DNA of 10,347 nucleotides from PWPS01 sp964507105. GTDB lineage: Bacteria > Patescibacteriota > Minisyncoccia > Minisyncoccales > PWPS01. Below, piece after piece: positions 1 through 6,386 of the stretch. The first letter of the stretch is position 1. Each line of letters begins with the position of its first letter. Made by a program: the position numbers and the translations under genes. The notes below the pieces were generated by a model. That model saw only the letters and a program-made list of their open reading frames with translations. It searched no databases and was not told the DNA's origin. The stretch covers positions 1-10,347 of the forward strand of contig CAZDOR010000017.1 of the NCBI GenBank assembly GCA_964507105.1. Direction: 5' to 3'.

Positions 1-733
1 GAGGTCGCACAATTAATACTCGGTTTCCCTACGCCTTCACCCCGGAAGGGTTTAGACAAAAACCGACAATAACGACTCGTTGGCTCATTCTGCAAAAGGC
101 ACGCCGTCAGTAGTCTACTAATAAAAGTAGACCCCTCCGACTCCTTGTAAGCTAATGGTTTCAGGTTCTATTTCAACGCCCTCACCGGGCTTCTTTTCAC
201 CTTTCCCTCACGGTACTGGTTCACTATCGGTGATCGTGTAGTATTTAGTCTTGGCAGGTAGTCCTGCCGGGTTCCCACTGGGTTTTCATTCACAATGGTA
301 CTCAGGAATATTACGGAAAGTTGAAATTATTTTCGTGTACGGGGCTATTACCCTCTATGGCACACCCTTTCCAGGGGTCTTCCACTAATAATTTCTTTTT
401 AACTTTCTCCGGAACAAACCGGACGTAATACCCTACAACCCTTTACTTCAAAGAAGTAAAGTTTGGACATGATCTCTTTTCGCTCGCCGCTACTGAGAGA
501 ATAGCTATTGCTATTTTTTCCTCCGCTTACTGAGATGTTTCACTTCAGCGAGTATAACTCCTTTAAGCCACCTACGGCAAAAAGGTACTTTGGTATGACC
601 CAAAGTGGGTTACCCCATTGGGAAATCCCCGGATCATAGGTTGCTAACCACCTCCCCGAGGCTTATCGCAGGCACGCCACGTCCTTCATCGTCTCACGAT
701 CCCAAGGCATCCACCATTAGCCTATAAACCGCA
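1..733 (-). rRNA. rrl: 23S ribosomal RNA, 5' part (3' part lies beyond the left edge)
   Basis: Read on the minus strand, the segment begins near 733 and carries conserved domain I landmarks in order: GGTGGATGCC close to the 5' end, GTGGTTAGCAACC, AGTAGCGGCGAGCGAA, GTACCGTGAGGGAAAGGTG and GTTGAAATAG. About the first quarter of the gene is present and it runs off the left edge. The exact mature 5' end is estimated from the usual distance to GGTGGATGCC and may be off by a few bases. No intron or large insertion is evident in this part. It is preceded by its own promoter and leader rather than lying close behind 16S and the tRNAs. Confidence 0.97.
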
Positions 734-805
734 TATTTTGGCTAGTAATTAGTAGCCATTACATATAAGTCAAATATGACTTTTTTACCTGTATCGAATA
801 TTTAA

Positions 806-818
806 TTTTCAAAGAACA
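806..818 (-). promoter_or_regulatory. boxA-like antitermination element in the 23S leader
   Basis: The minus strand reads TGTTCTTTGAAAA about 75 bases before the 23S 5' end. This matches the boxA-type element (TGTTCTTTGAAAA) found in rRNA leaders and in 16S-23S spacers of many Gram-positive bacteria, where the NusB-NusE antitermination complex binds. It directly follows a strong GC-rich hairpin, giving a hairpin-then-boxA order like the boxB-boxA of other rRNA leaders. The function is inferred from this match and from its position. Confidence 0.55.
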
Positions 819-844
819 AAAAAGACCGCTCCGGAAGCGGTCTT
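818..844 (-). terminator. GC-rich hairpin with T-run upstream of 23S (terminator or leader hairpin)
   Basis: On the minus strand a perfect 9-bp stem, AAGACCGCT pairing with AGCGGTCTT, closes a 5-base loop and runs into six Ts. By form it is a Rho-independent terminator that could end transcripts reading through from the MscS-like gene. It lies between a strong promoter (916-943) and the 23S gene, so it could instead be part of the pre-23S leader, passed with help from the adjacent boxA-like element. Sequence alone cannot separate the two readings. Confidence 0.6.
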
Positions 845-915
845 GCCAAAGCAATCCGCCTCCTGACTTTTAACGCTTATCCAATTTTTTCCTTGTATTC
901 ATAAAGTCTGTGACA

Positions 916-943
916 ATTGTAACAAAAAAGAATTTATTGTCAA
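916..943 (-). promoter_or_regulatory. Sigma70-type promoter, probably for 23S rRNA
   Basis: The minus strand has TTGACA (943-938), a 16-base spacer and TACAAT (921-916). The -35 is perfect and the -10 has one mismatch. It starts 7 bases after the stop codon of the MscS-like gene, with the start of transcription expected near 909. The next genes downstream are only a possible 10-codon leader peptide and 23S rRNA. It is therefore the best candidate for an independent 23S promoter in a genome where 16S lies 9.5 kb away. Confidence 0.7.
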
Positions 944-950
944 GATTTTT

Positions 951-1622
951 TTAATCTTCAAGACTTCTCTTCAACTTCTCCAGTAATTCGGCAGCAACAT
1001 CTTTTCCTCCGAGACCAAAAGCTAAACCACCGGCAATCGCTATCATATAAACCATCCCCTCAAAAAGAATTCTTGGAAGTTCGTCCGCTATATCCAGTTC
1101 GGTAAGAATTGCAAAAATGGCAAAAATCCAGATTGCCCACTTGACTATTGCTCCGGCCAATTTAGCATGAACAAAATCAGCTTTTTGGGTAGCGGCAACC
1201 ATTATTTTGGAAAGAAATTCCGCTGCCATAACCGCTACGACAAAAATCAAAACGGACATTATTATACTCGGCAGATAAGAAACTATTCTTTCCATTAAAT
1301 CAGCAAACTGAGGAAAGTCCAGGATATCAACTGCAATCCAGAAAACTATAATTATTAAAATCCATTTTATGATCGCTCCGATGAATTGAGAAACATCCAA
1401 TTCTATATTCGCTTTTTTCATAGCTTTCGTCCAGCTCTCGGATTCAAAAAAACTATTAAATTTCAGCTTGGTTAAAATGCCGGCAACCGCCTTCCCTACC
1501 GCAACAGCGAAAAACCAACCTGCTAAAAATACTAAAACGGCCAAAAGTAAATCGGGAAGAAAAGATGAAGCAAACACCTCCCAAATCTCTTGAAAAGGTT
1601 CTAAATATTCAGAAATTTGCAT
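951..1622 (-). CDS. Small MscS-type membrane protein (conserved TM-helix family)
   Basis: This 223-residue protein is predicted to sit in the membrane with about five helices (roughly residues 22-50, 80-103, 115-143, 155-177 and 184-205). It resembles the 'conserved TM helix' proteins related to MscS mechanosensitive channels. The best signature is the end: GLAFGLGGKDVAAELLEKL corresponds to the pore-lining helix and following turn of MscS-type channels. The large cytoplasmic beta domain of full MscS is missing, which is normal for this short family. The start at 1622 follows an AT-only stretch with no Shine-Dalgarno at the proper distance; a GGAGG at 1650-1654 is about 27 bases away, too far to serve. 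The gene has its own promoter (1661-1688). Channel activity is inferred from the family; an osmotic or membrane-stress role is plausible but unproven. Confidence 0.8.
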   Translation of the reverse strand: MQISEYLEPFQEIWEVFASSFLPDLLLAVLVFLAGWFFAVAVGKAVAGILTKLKFNSFFESESWTKAMKKANIELDVSQFIGAIIKWILIIIVFWIAVDILDFPQFADLMERIVSYLPSIIMSVLIFVVAVMAAEFLSKIMVAATQKADFVHAKLAGAIVKWAIWIFAIFAILTELDIADELPRILFEGMVYMIAIAGGLAFGLGGKDVAAELLEKLKRSLED

Positions 1623-1660
1623 AATTATTTTTTTATTTAATAAAAACTTCCTCCTTTATT

Positions 1661-1688
1661 ATTATACTGAAATGTAGAAAAATATCAA
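1661..1688 (-). promoter_or_regulatory. Sigma70-type promoter of the MscS-like gene
   Basis: The minus strand has TTGATA (1688-1683), a 16-base spacer and a perfect TATAAT (1666-1661). The -35 overlaps the last codons and stop of nfo. Transcription should start near 1654, directly on an AAAGGAGGAAG stretch (1647-1657). That makes this purine stretch the 5' end of the message rather than a working ribosome-binding site. Confidence 0.75.
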
Positions 1689-2521
1689 TTTATAAGACTT
1701 CTTAAGGTTTTTAGATTGGAAAAACTTTTCTCCTCCATTTTCGGAGTTTCAATTATTTTCGGAACGTTTCCAAATTTATCATCATTGAGTAGTTTTCTAA
1801 AGAATTTCAATCCGATCTTCCCTTCTCCGATATGCTCGTGTCTGTCCGATTGAGAACTAAGCTCGGTTTTGGAATCATTTAAATGAAAAGCTTTTATCTT
1901 TTTTAGCGGAATATGCTGTTCAAACTGATTAAAAACCCTTTCATAACCCTGATTGCCTCTTATATCATAGCCGGCTTCCAATACGTGGGCACTATCAAAG
2001 CAAACTGAAAAAGTATTCGGTCTATCAAGTAAATCCAAAACTTCTCTCACCTCTTCGAAGGTAGAACCCAGAGAGGTTCCTTGGCCGGCCATGGTTTCTA
2101 TCAAAATCTCCACTCCGTCGGGATTCACACCCTGAAAAACTTTATCAAACCCTTCCTTTAGGAGTCTCAACCCCTTTTCTTTGCCGTTTTTTCCCGGACT
2201 TCCCGGATGTAAAACCAAATATCTGACTCCCAACTCCTTTGCTCTCTCAATTTCGGCAATCATTCTGTCTATTGATTTTTCTCTTGTAGATTCGGTTGCG
2301 GAAATCAAATTTACCAAATAAGGAATATGAGCTACAACCTCTTCAACATCCGAATCCTTCCAAGCTTTTCTGAATTTTTGTTTATCCCTCTCGGTCATAT
2401 GATTAATCTTCCATTGTCTGGAAAGTGTAAGATAAAACTGCACAGCTTGTACGTTCCACTCGTCTCCCCATTTAAAGGCATTATGAATTCCGCCGATTGT
2501 CGGTACTGTTGCTCCTAACAT
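1685..2521 (-). CDS. nfo: Endonuclease IV (deoxyribonuclease IV, AP endonuclease)
   Basis: The 278-residue product matches the endonuclease IV family in length (E. coli Nfo has 285). This TIM-barrel enzyme with three metal ions cleaves the DNA backbone 5' of abasic sites in base-excision repair. All nine metal ligands expected from Nfo can be placed: H65, H105 (LHPGSPG), E142 (IETMAGQG), D176 and H179 (FDSAH), H213 (FHLNDS), D226 and H228 (DRHEHIG), and E258 (IETP). The start at 2521 follows the stop of a broken DUF134 gene by one base, so nfo probably depends on the promoter upstream of the DUF5320-like gene. No Shine-Dalgarno motif precedes it. The gene looks intact and functional, and its position beside a decayed regulator is the only unusual aspect. 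Confidence 0.95.
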   Translation of the reverse strand: MLGATVPTIGGIHNAFKWGDEWNVQAVQFYLTLSRQWKINHMTERDKQKFRKAWKDSDVEEVVAHIPYLVNLISATESTREKSIDRMIAEIERAKELGVRYLVLHPGSPGKNGKEKGLRLLKEGFDKVFQGVNPDGVEILIETMAGQGTSLGSTFEEVREVLDLLDRPNTFSVCFDSAHVLEAGYDIRGNQGYERVFNQFEQHIPLKKIKAFHLNDSKTELSSQSDRHEHIGEGKIGLKFFRKLLNDDKFGNVPKIIETPKMEEKSFSNLKTLRSLIN

Positions 2522-2522
2522 T

Positions 2523-2678
2523 TTACTTTTTATTTATTCTTATTGCTTTTCCCTCAACTAATCCGTCAGCTTCCATTTCAAGAAATCTCCTCCAAATCCC
2601 TTATGGGAACTCCTTGAGGTTTAAAATAAGTAACCTCCGGGCCAAATTTATTCTTTTTCTTCTCTTTAGTCTATCCAT
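2523..2678 (-). pseudogene. Decayed DUF134/UPF0251 regulator gene (frameshift plus internal deletion)
   Basis: No single reading frame is open, but three frames read in turn recover a shortened DUF134/UPF0251 protein. An ATG at 2678 gives the basic start MDRLKRRKRINL. A one-base loss near TTTGGCCC then shifts to the frame reading PEVTYFKPQGVPIRDLEE, the highly characteristic N-terminal signature of this family. A second shift leads to LVEGKAIRINKK and a stop, matching the family C-terminus (VEGKAIRI). The middle, which should hold the 'DELEALRL' segment and the helix-turn-helix, is deleted, so the gene is about 50 codons long instead of roughly 100 or more. DUF134 genes often neighbour DUF5320 genes, as here. 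The family has a predicted DNA-binding domain; this copy can hardly work. Sequencing error would not explain the missing middle. Confidence 0.83.
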
Positions 2679-2686
2679 TTTATTTT

Positions 2687-2989
2687 TTATAATTTTAACA
2701 TATAATCCATGTAAAAAACACCTCCCGTAAAGAGAAGTGCTTTCTGACCGGTCTCACCTATTTTAGGTGGGGCTTTTACTTCCAGATCGGCGAGCTCTTT
2801 TTTAACAATATCTAACTCTTCTTCAAGCATTTCTATCTCTTCTTTCACCACTTCCTTCTCTTCATCTTGAGTCATTTTCCTCCTGCCAAAAGGACCTCTT
2901 TTTCGGGCTAACCCATCTCCACAAGGACCCAACCCTCTTCCGGTTTGTGGCCCTAATCTTCTTGGATCTCTTCTATTAAATCCGGGCAT
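2687..2989 (-). CDS. DUF5320-like small protein with coiled coil
   Basis: The 100-residue product starts MPGFNRRDPRRLGPQTGRGLGPCGDG, resembling the glycine-rich start of DUF5320 proteins (compare MPxxDGTGPxGxGPMTGRGxGxC). Residues about 40-70 form an acidic, leucine-rich coiled coil, also typical. The last 30 residues (from about APPKIGETG) do not look like the family and may be read-through into decayed DNA: the message there holds GGGAGGTG followed by ATG in the same frame. The normal 'GTGP' repeats are partly lost (RRDPRRLGP), so the gene may be drifting. The start at 2989 has no Shine-Dalgarno site. The function of DUF5320 is unknown; genes of this kind are often found near DUF134 and NifX/NifB-like metal-cofactor genes, none of which is seen here except the DUF134 remnant. 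Confidence 0.65.
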   Translation of the reverse strand: MPGFNRRDPRRLGPQTGRGLGPCGDGLARKRGPFGRRKMTQDEEKEVVKEEIEMLEEELDIVKKELADLEVKAPPKIGETGQKALLFTGGVFYMDYMLKL

Positions 2990-3022
2990 GGCTTTAATAA
3001 TTGGTTTTTACGACCTTTGCTT

Positions 3023-3050
3023 GTTATGAGCACATACCCATAACTTACAA
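3023..3050 (-). promoter_or_regulatory. Promoter with overlapping palindromic operator for the DUF5320-like gene
   Basis: The minus strand has TTGTAA (3050-3045), a 16-base spacer and CATAAC (3028-3023). An imperfect inverted repeat of 22 bases (3023-3044) exactly covers the spacer and the -10. Its outer 6 bp on each side, GTTATG and CATAAC, are perfect. A palindrome over the -10 is the usual place for a repressor site. The adjacent broken DUF134 gene would have encoded a DNA-binding protein, so it may once have been autoregulatory; that link is inference. Confidence 0.45.
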
Positions 3051-3140
3051 AAGTTAAGTCTATATTTTTTCTTGATTGAAATTTTATTTTTTATCTTTTA
3101 GTCACCTCTCGTAAAAAATTGCCACAAAAACTACATAAGT

Positions 3141-3169
3141 AAAAGCGGCCTTTTTTTAGGCCGCTTTTT
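3141..3169 (-). terminator. Rho-independent terminator after the lipoprotein gene (bidirectional form)
   Basis: A perfect 10-bp stem, AAAAGCGGCC with GGCCGCTTTT, encloses an 8-base A/T loop. It lies 7 bases beyond the stop of the lipoprotein gene. On the minus strand it runs into Ts, and the plus strand has an even longer T-run, so it can act in both directions. Confidence 0.85.
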
Positions 3170-3176
3170 GTAAATT

Positions 3177-3569
3177 TTATGGGTGAGCCACGGATCTTCT
3201 GGTGTCTTCAAAAATACAATACCAATAATAGAATCGACCATCCCATTCTCTCCTTTCGGACGCACCAACGTTATTCAAGTTCCTGTTAGTGAATCGATCA
3301 CTTGTCCCTTCATAAACGGATTCGACTCTGTAGTTTCCCGACCTCAACCTCATATGGTTTCTTTCTCCCGGTCTCAAGGTGAATATTGAAACGGTCTTTC
3401 CCCGATCAACGTCAACCATTTTAATCCTCAAATTATAACTGGACTCATTTGCAATTACTCCCCTGTATCCGGTACCTTCATCAATATCAATTTCCCCTTC
3501 TACAAAACAGCCGGAAAGAATGATTAGACTCAATGTTAAAAGAACTGCTATAGAAATCTTTTTCATCAT
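3177..3569 (-). CDS. Small predicted lipoprotein, function unknown
   Basis: The 130-residue product begins MMKKISIAVLLTLSLIILSG-C: a short basic start, a hydrophobic stretch and a lipobox (L18-S19-G20-C21). It should therefore be cut before Cys21 and anchored in the membrane by a lipid. The rest has no transmembrane segment and is rich in Arg, Tyr and Asn with alternating hydrophobic residues (YNLRIKMVDVDRG, VSIFTLRPGERNHMRLRSGNYRVES), suggesting a small beta-sandwich. I do not recognise a family. Two tandem ATG codons occur (3569 and 3566). The first sits 7 bases after a strong Shine-Dalgarno motif, unusual in this window. The gene is a complete single unit with its own promoter (3596-3624) and terminator (3141-3169). 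Confidence 0.8.
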   Translation of the reverse strand: MMKKISIAVLLTLSLIILSGCFVEGEIDIDEGTGYRGVIANESSYNLRIKMVDVDRGKTVSIFTLRPGERNHMRLRSGNYRVESVYEGTSDRFTNRNLNNVGASERREWDGRFYYWYCIFEDTRRSVAHP

Positions 3570-3576
3570 TCACACC

Positions 3577-3584
3577 CCTCCTTT
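3577..3584 (-). promoter_or_regulatory. Strong Shine-Dalgarno site of the lipoprotein gene
   Basis: The minus strand reads AAAGGAGG 7 bases before the ATG at 3569, an ideal motif and distance. It is the only strong, well-placed Shine-Dalgarno site among the genes here. It conflicts with the 16S 3' end in this window, which lacks the complementary CCTCC. Confidence 0.8.
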
Positions 3585-3595
3585 TTGCTGTTATT

Positions 3596-3624
3596 ATTAA
3601 AGCACAATAATAAATTATTGTCAA
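3596..3624 (-). promoter_or_regulatory. Sigma70-type promoter of the lipoprotein gene
   Basis: The minus strand has a perfect TTGACA (3624-3619), a 17-base spacer and TTTAAT (3601-3596), one mismatch from consensus. It lies in the short gap between the membrane-protein stop and the lipoprotein Shine-Dalgarno site. Confidence 0.75.
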
Positions 3625-3639
3625 GGAAACAGCCGGTTT

Positions 3640-5238
3640 TTATTCTTTTCTAATCATTCTAAAAATTCCGGATGGACTCACACGATCATACCCTTCTATA
3701 TCATAAATTTTTTCAAATTGATATTCATTCCTTATTCTCTCCACAACATCTTCTCGATCATTTTTAAGAAATTGCCAGCTCGAATTTTTTATTAAAATAA
3801 GTTCTTTATCTTTAAAATAGTTCATGTTCCGAGCTACCGCCGGAACATCAACGCTATCTACATCAATCATTACATAAGACTTCAAAGAGCCGGCATTAAC
3901 AACATAATCAGCTTTGCTAATTGTTTCTTTGTTTTCAGCCAATACTTCATTGATATAATTAATATCTTGACTGTGTTGCACAAAATCAGTCGTAAGTTGA
4001 AAATTTAGACCCAAAATTACAGCAAAAAGAGAAACAATCAAGAAAGTGTTAAAACCCGCTTCTTTTAATTTTTTATAGAAAAAATCCACCCCGGTTGATA
4101 AGAAATAAAAAAGTGGAACGAATAAAATAAGGGAATACTTTACAAGTTCTCTATGCATAAAATTGCCCATATCGAAGCCAGAATAAAGAGTAAAATATCC
4201 TGCAAAAAAAACAAAAAATGAGAGAAGCTTACTTTTTTCTTTGTATGCAGAGTAAACTAACCCTGAAATAATAAGAAAGGTAGAAATTAATAAGTTTTTC
4301 CGGGGATCCAAAAGAAATCGAATGTTTTCGAAAGAATGTTGACGAAGATAGTTAATAGTTTCTAAAAATCCCGGAGTCCACCCTTCTTGGGGGGTTATAT
4401 TTCGATTTACATATATAGAAACAAAAATCGGGACAAGAAGTAAAAATCCAACTACAATCGAGTTTCTGTAAAATTTCTTCTTCAAAAAAATAGAAATCTC
4501 TTCCCGTAAATTTTTCCAGCGGCCGGTTCTCACGATGAAACTAAAAATAAATACCGGAACCAATAAAAAGCCTTCTATTCTTGTATATGCAGCACACAGC
4601 AGGGAGACGATAAAAAGTAAAAATATGTATTTCTTTCTTTCTCCTAAAAATAACTCAAAAAATAAAGTGGCGAGCAGAGCAAAAAAAAGGAAAGGCAATA
4701 CAAGTGAGGAAGTTCCGGAAAACTTTAAAATTACAGGAGTAAAACTAAACAAAGTGGCGGAAATTAAAGCAACAATCTTCTTTTTTGTCCAGAGATATGA
4801 CAAAAGAAAAGATATAAAAACAGAAAAAATTCCAATTAACGCAGAAAAATTAAATACCAAAGACTGTGAATAGCTAAACACCCTAAAAAGAACACTGATC
4901 ATTAGCGGATAAATGGGAGGCCAAAAGAAGGAAAAGAAGTAATCCATGCAAGCCCCTTCGGAAGTAAAAACACAAATAGCCTGAAGTCCGCTACTTCGTA
5001 TAGTTCGAGCAATATTTACAAAATTAATCCCGTCATGATAAATAAACTGTTGATGCGGAACCCATAAAAAACGAAAAAGCCCGGAGACAATCAACACAAC
5101 TACAAAAGAAACCCAAACCTCAATACCTATATCCGAAAAAAAGCCCACTATCTTTTTTAGGTTTAACAATATTAAAAAAAAGAGTGAGATAAGAAAAGCA
5201 GTTGAGGCAGTCAAAAGGATGGTGTTCAGAAGATACAT
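3640..5238 (-). CDS. Polytopic membrane protein, probable GT-C type glycosyltransferase
   Basis: The 532-residue protein has about a dozen predicted hydrophobic helices through residue 415 and a soluble C-terminal part of roughly 115 residues. The layout fits the GT-C (PMT/ArnT/RgtA-like) fold, in which enzymes move a sugar from a polyprenyl-phosphate donor to lipid, glycan or protein outside the membrane. Supporting features are an Asp in the first outer loop (D69 in YHDGINF, the place of the catalytic acid), the WPPIYPLMISVLFRVF segment (about 106-121), which fits the common 'PP-YP' motif, and TRIEGF in a later loop. The start at 5238 lies 9 bases after the stop of the radical SAM/SPASM gene, so the two are probably cotranscribed and perhaps coupled. 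Only a weak AGGA precedes it. The sugar and acceptor cannot be told; assignment is by fold-level resemblance. Confidence 0.65.
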   Translation of the reverse strand: MYLLNTILLTASTAFLISLFFLILLNLKKIVGFFSDIGIEVWVSFVVVLIVSGLFRFLWVPHQQFIYHDGINFVNIARTIRSSGLQAICVFTSEGACMDYFFSFFWPPIYPLMISVLFRVFSYSQSLVFNFSALIGIFSVFISFLLSYLWTKKKIVALISATLFSFTPVILKFSGTSSLVLPFLFFALLATLFFELFLGERKKYIFLLFIVSLLCAAYTRIEGFLLVPVFIFSFIVRTGRWKNLREEISIFLKKKFYRNSIVVGFLLLVPIFVSIYVNRNITPQEGWTPGFLETINYLRQHSFENIRFLLDPRKNLLISTFLIISGLVYSAYKEKSKLLSFFVFFAGYFTLYSGFDMGNFMHRELVKYSLILFVPLFYFLSTGVDFFYKKLKEAGFNTFLIVSLFAVILGLNFQLTTDFVQHSQDINYINEVLAENKETISKADYVVNAGSLKSYVMIDVDSVDVPAVARNMNYFKDKELILIKNSSWQFLKNDREDVVERIRNEYQFEKIYDIEGYDRVSPSGIFRMIRKE

Positions 5239-5247
5239 TTTTATTTC

Positions 5248-6327
5248 CTATTTTTTAATCCATCTTTGATTGAGTTTCCGTTCTCTGTTGTCAGAGCTGT
5301 TTTTCCACTTTAAATCAGGATCGGGTAGTTTTTGAAAAAGTCGTTGGCAATGCGGATCGGGGGCCGTTTCATCACCAAAATATCCATAAGCTAAGCATCG
5401 AGACCCTCTGAGGCATTTCTCATTGGGGCATTGATGACAAACATCATTCATCTTGTTTAAATCTCTAATCTCTTTCATCTTATCCGAATGATATATATCA
5501 AAAAAACTTTCCTGCATTAAGTTTCCGCATAAAATCGGAAGCTTTCTGCAGGGATACACGTCTCCATTAGGCATAACCGTAAAACTCATATACCCCGCCG
5601 AACATCGGTGCGGACGATAAGACGGAAATTGATTAGATAAAATACCATCTTCGCACCCAAAGAAAACCCCTTTTCTGTGCCCATAATCAAACACCTTTTT
5701 GCTTTGGGGGATTGTTAAAATATTGTCCTTCATCTTCTCACCCATGCCATGTGGAACCAGCCTCTTTATTGCTAAATGTATACCCTTCTTTTCTGCAAAT
5801 TCAATCATAAGAGGAACATCAGAAAAATTCATCTGATTAACAGTCATGGAAATATTGGTGAAACCAATGTTGGAATCTTTCAACAAATCAACTGCATTCT
5901 CAATCTGTTTGAAGGTCCCCTTTCCACGAATCCGATCATTTATCTCTTCCATCCCCTCCAAGCTAACTTGAACATAGTCAACATTTAAATCCTCCAGCTT
6001 AGATACCTTTTTTTTATCCAAAAAAGTACCGTTGGTTAGCAATCCATACGTTAAAAAATCACCTCGATAGTTTAATTCTTTTAGAAAATCAAAAAAATCT
6101 TCTCGAATCATCGGCTCGCCTCCGGTTACGGATACCTTTACGGCGGGCTTGGGAATGTTCCATTTTTTTAACTGATAAACAAAATTTTCTAAAATTTCTT
6201 TGAGATCTTTGAATTCGAGCTCTTTGCTGACAAACTCAGGATCTTGGTAGCAATGACTGCAATTTAAATTACATCTCTCAGTTATGTGCCATTGAAGATG
6301 AAAAGAAGATGGCCTTGTAAGATCCAT
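5248..6327 (-). CDS. Radical SAM/SPASM enzyme, probable peptide or small-molecule maturase
   Basis: The 359-residue protein has a radical SAM core with the iron-sulfur motif C19-x3-C23-x2-C26 (CNLNCSHC) and the SAM-binding GGEP at 69-72. The C-terminal half is a SPASM domain that should bind extra 4Fe-4S clusters: C242-x12-G-x4-C260, C267, C297-x2-C300-x4-C305-x5-C311 and C327. SPASM enzymes typically modify ribosomal peptides or proteins (PqqE, AlbA, sulfatase-maturase type), but some act on small molecules. It lies between an anchored acidic protein (59 bases upstream) and a GT-C-like membrane protein (9 bases downstream), suggesting a cell-surface modification role. No precursor peptide gene was found. 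The ATG at 6327 has no Shine-Dalgarno motif. It is much more distant from the three radical SAM genes on its right than they are from each other. Confidence 0.85.
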   Translation of the reverse strand: MDLTRPSSFHLQWHITERCNLNCSHCYQDPEFVSKELEFKDLKEILENFVYQLKKWNIPKPAVKVSVTGGEPMIREDFFDFLKELNYRGDFLTYGLLTNGTFLDKKKVSKLEDLNVDYVQVSLEGMEEINDRIRGKGTFKQIENAVDLLKDSNIGFTNISMTVNQMNFSDVPLMIEFAEKKGIHLAIKRLVPHGMGEKMKDNILTIPQSKKVFDYGHRKGVFFGCEDGILSNQFPSYRPHRCSAGYMSFTVMPNGDVYPCRKLPILCGNLMQESFFDIYHSDKMKEIRDLNKMNDVCHQCPNEKCLRGSRCLAYGYFGDETAPDPHCQRLFQKLPDPDLKWKNSSDNRERKLNQRWIKK

Positions 6328-6386
6328 AAGGCAAGTTAATTAATTATGTGAGAATCCAATTTAATTCAACACTGCTTCGCTTCTAA

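Noticed and set aside
1647..1657. AAAGGAGGAAG as the ribosome-binding site of the MscS-like gene
   Set aside because: It is about 27 bases before the ATG, no closer in-frame start exists, and the predicted transcript begins right on it.
2327..2730. Two plus-strand reading frames of 63 and 77 codons opposite nfo and the DUF134 remnant
   Set aside because: They lie opposite a real gene or pseudogene, have no promoter or family signature, and look like chance frames in AT-rich DNA.
4535..4873. 112-codon plus-strand frame inside the GT-C-like gene
   Set aside because: Lysine-rich chance translation opposite transmembrane codons; no motif, and the minus-strand gene is clearly real.
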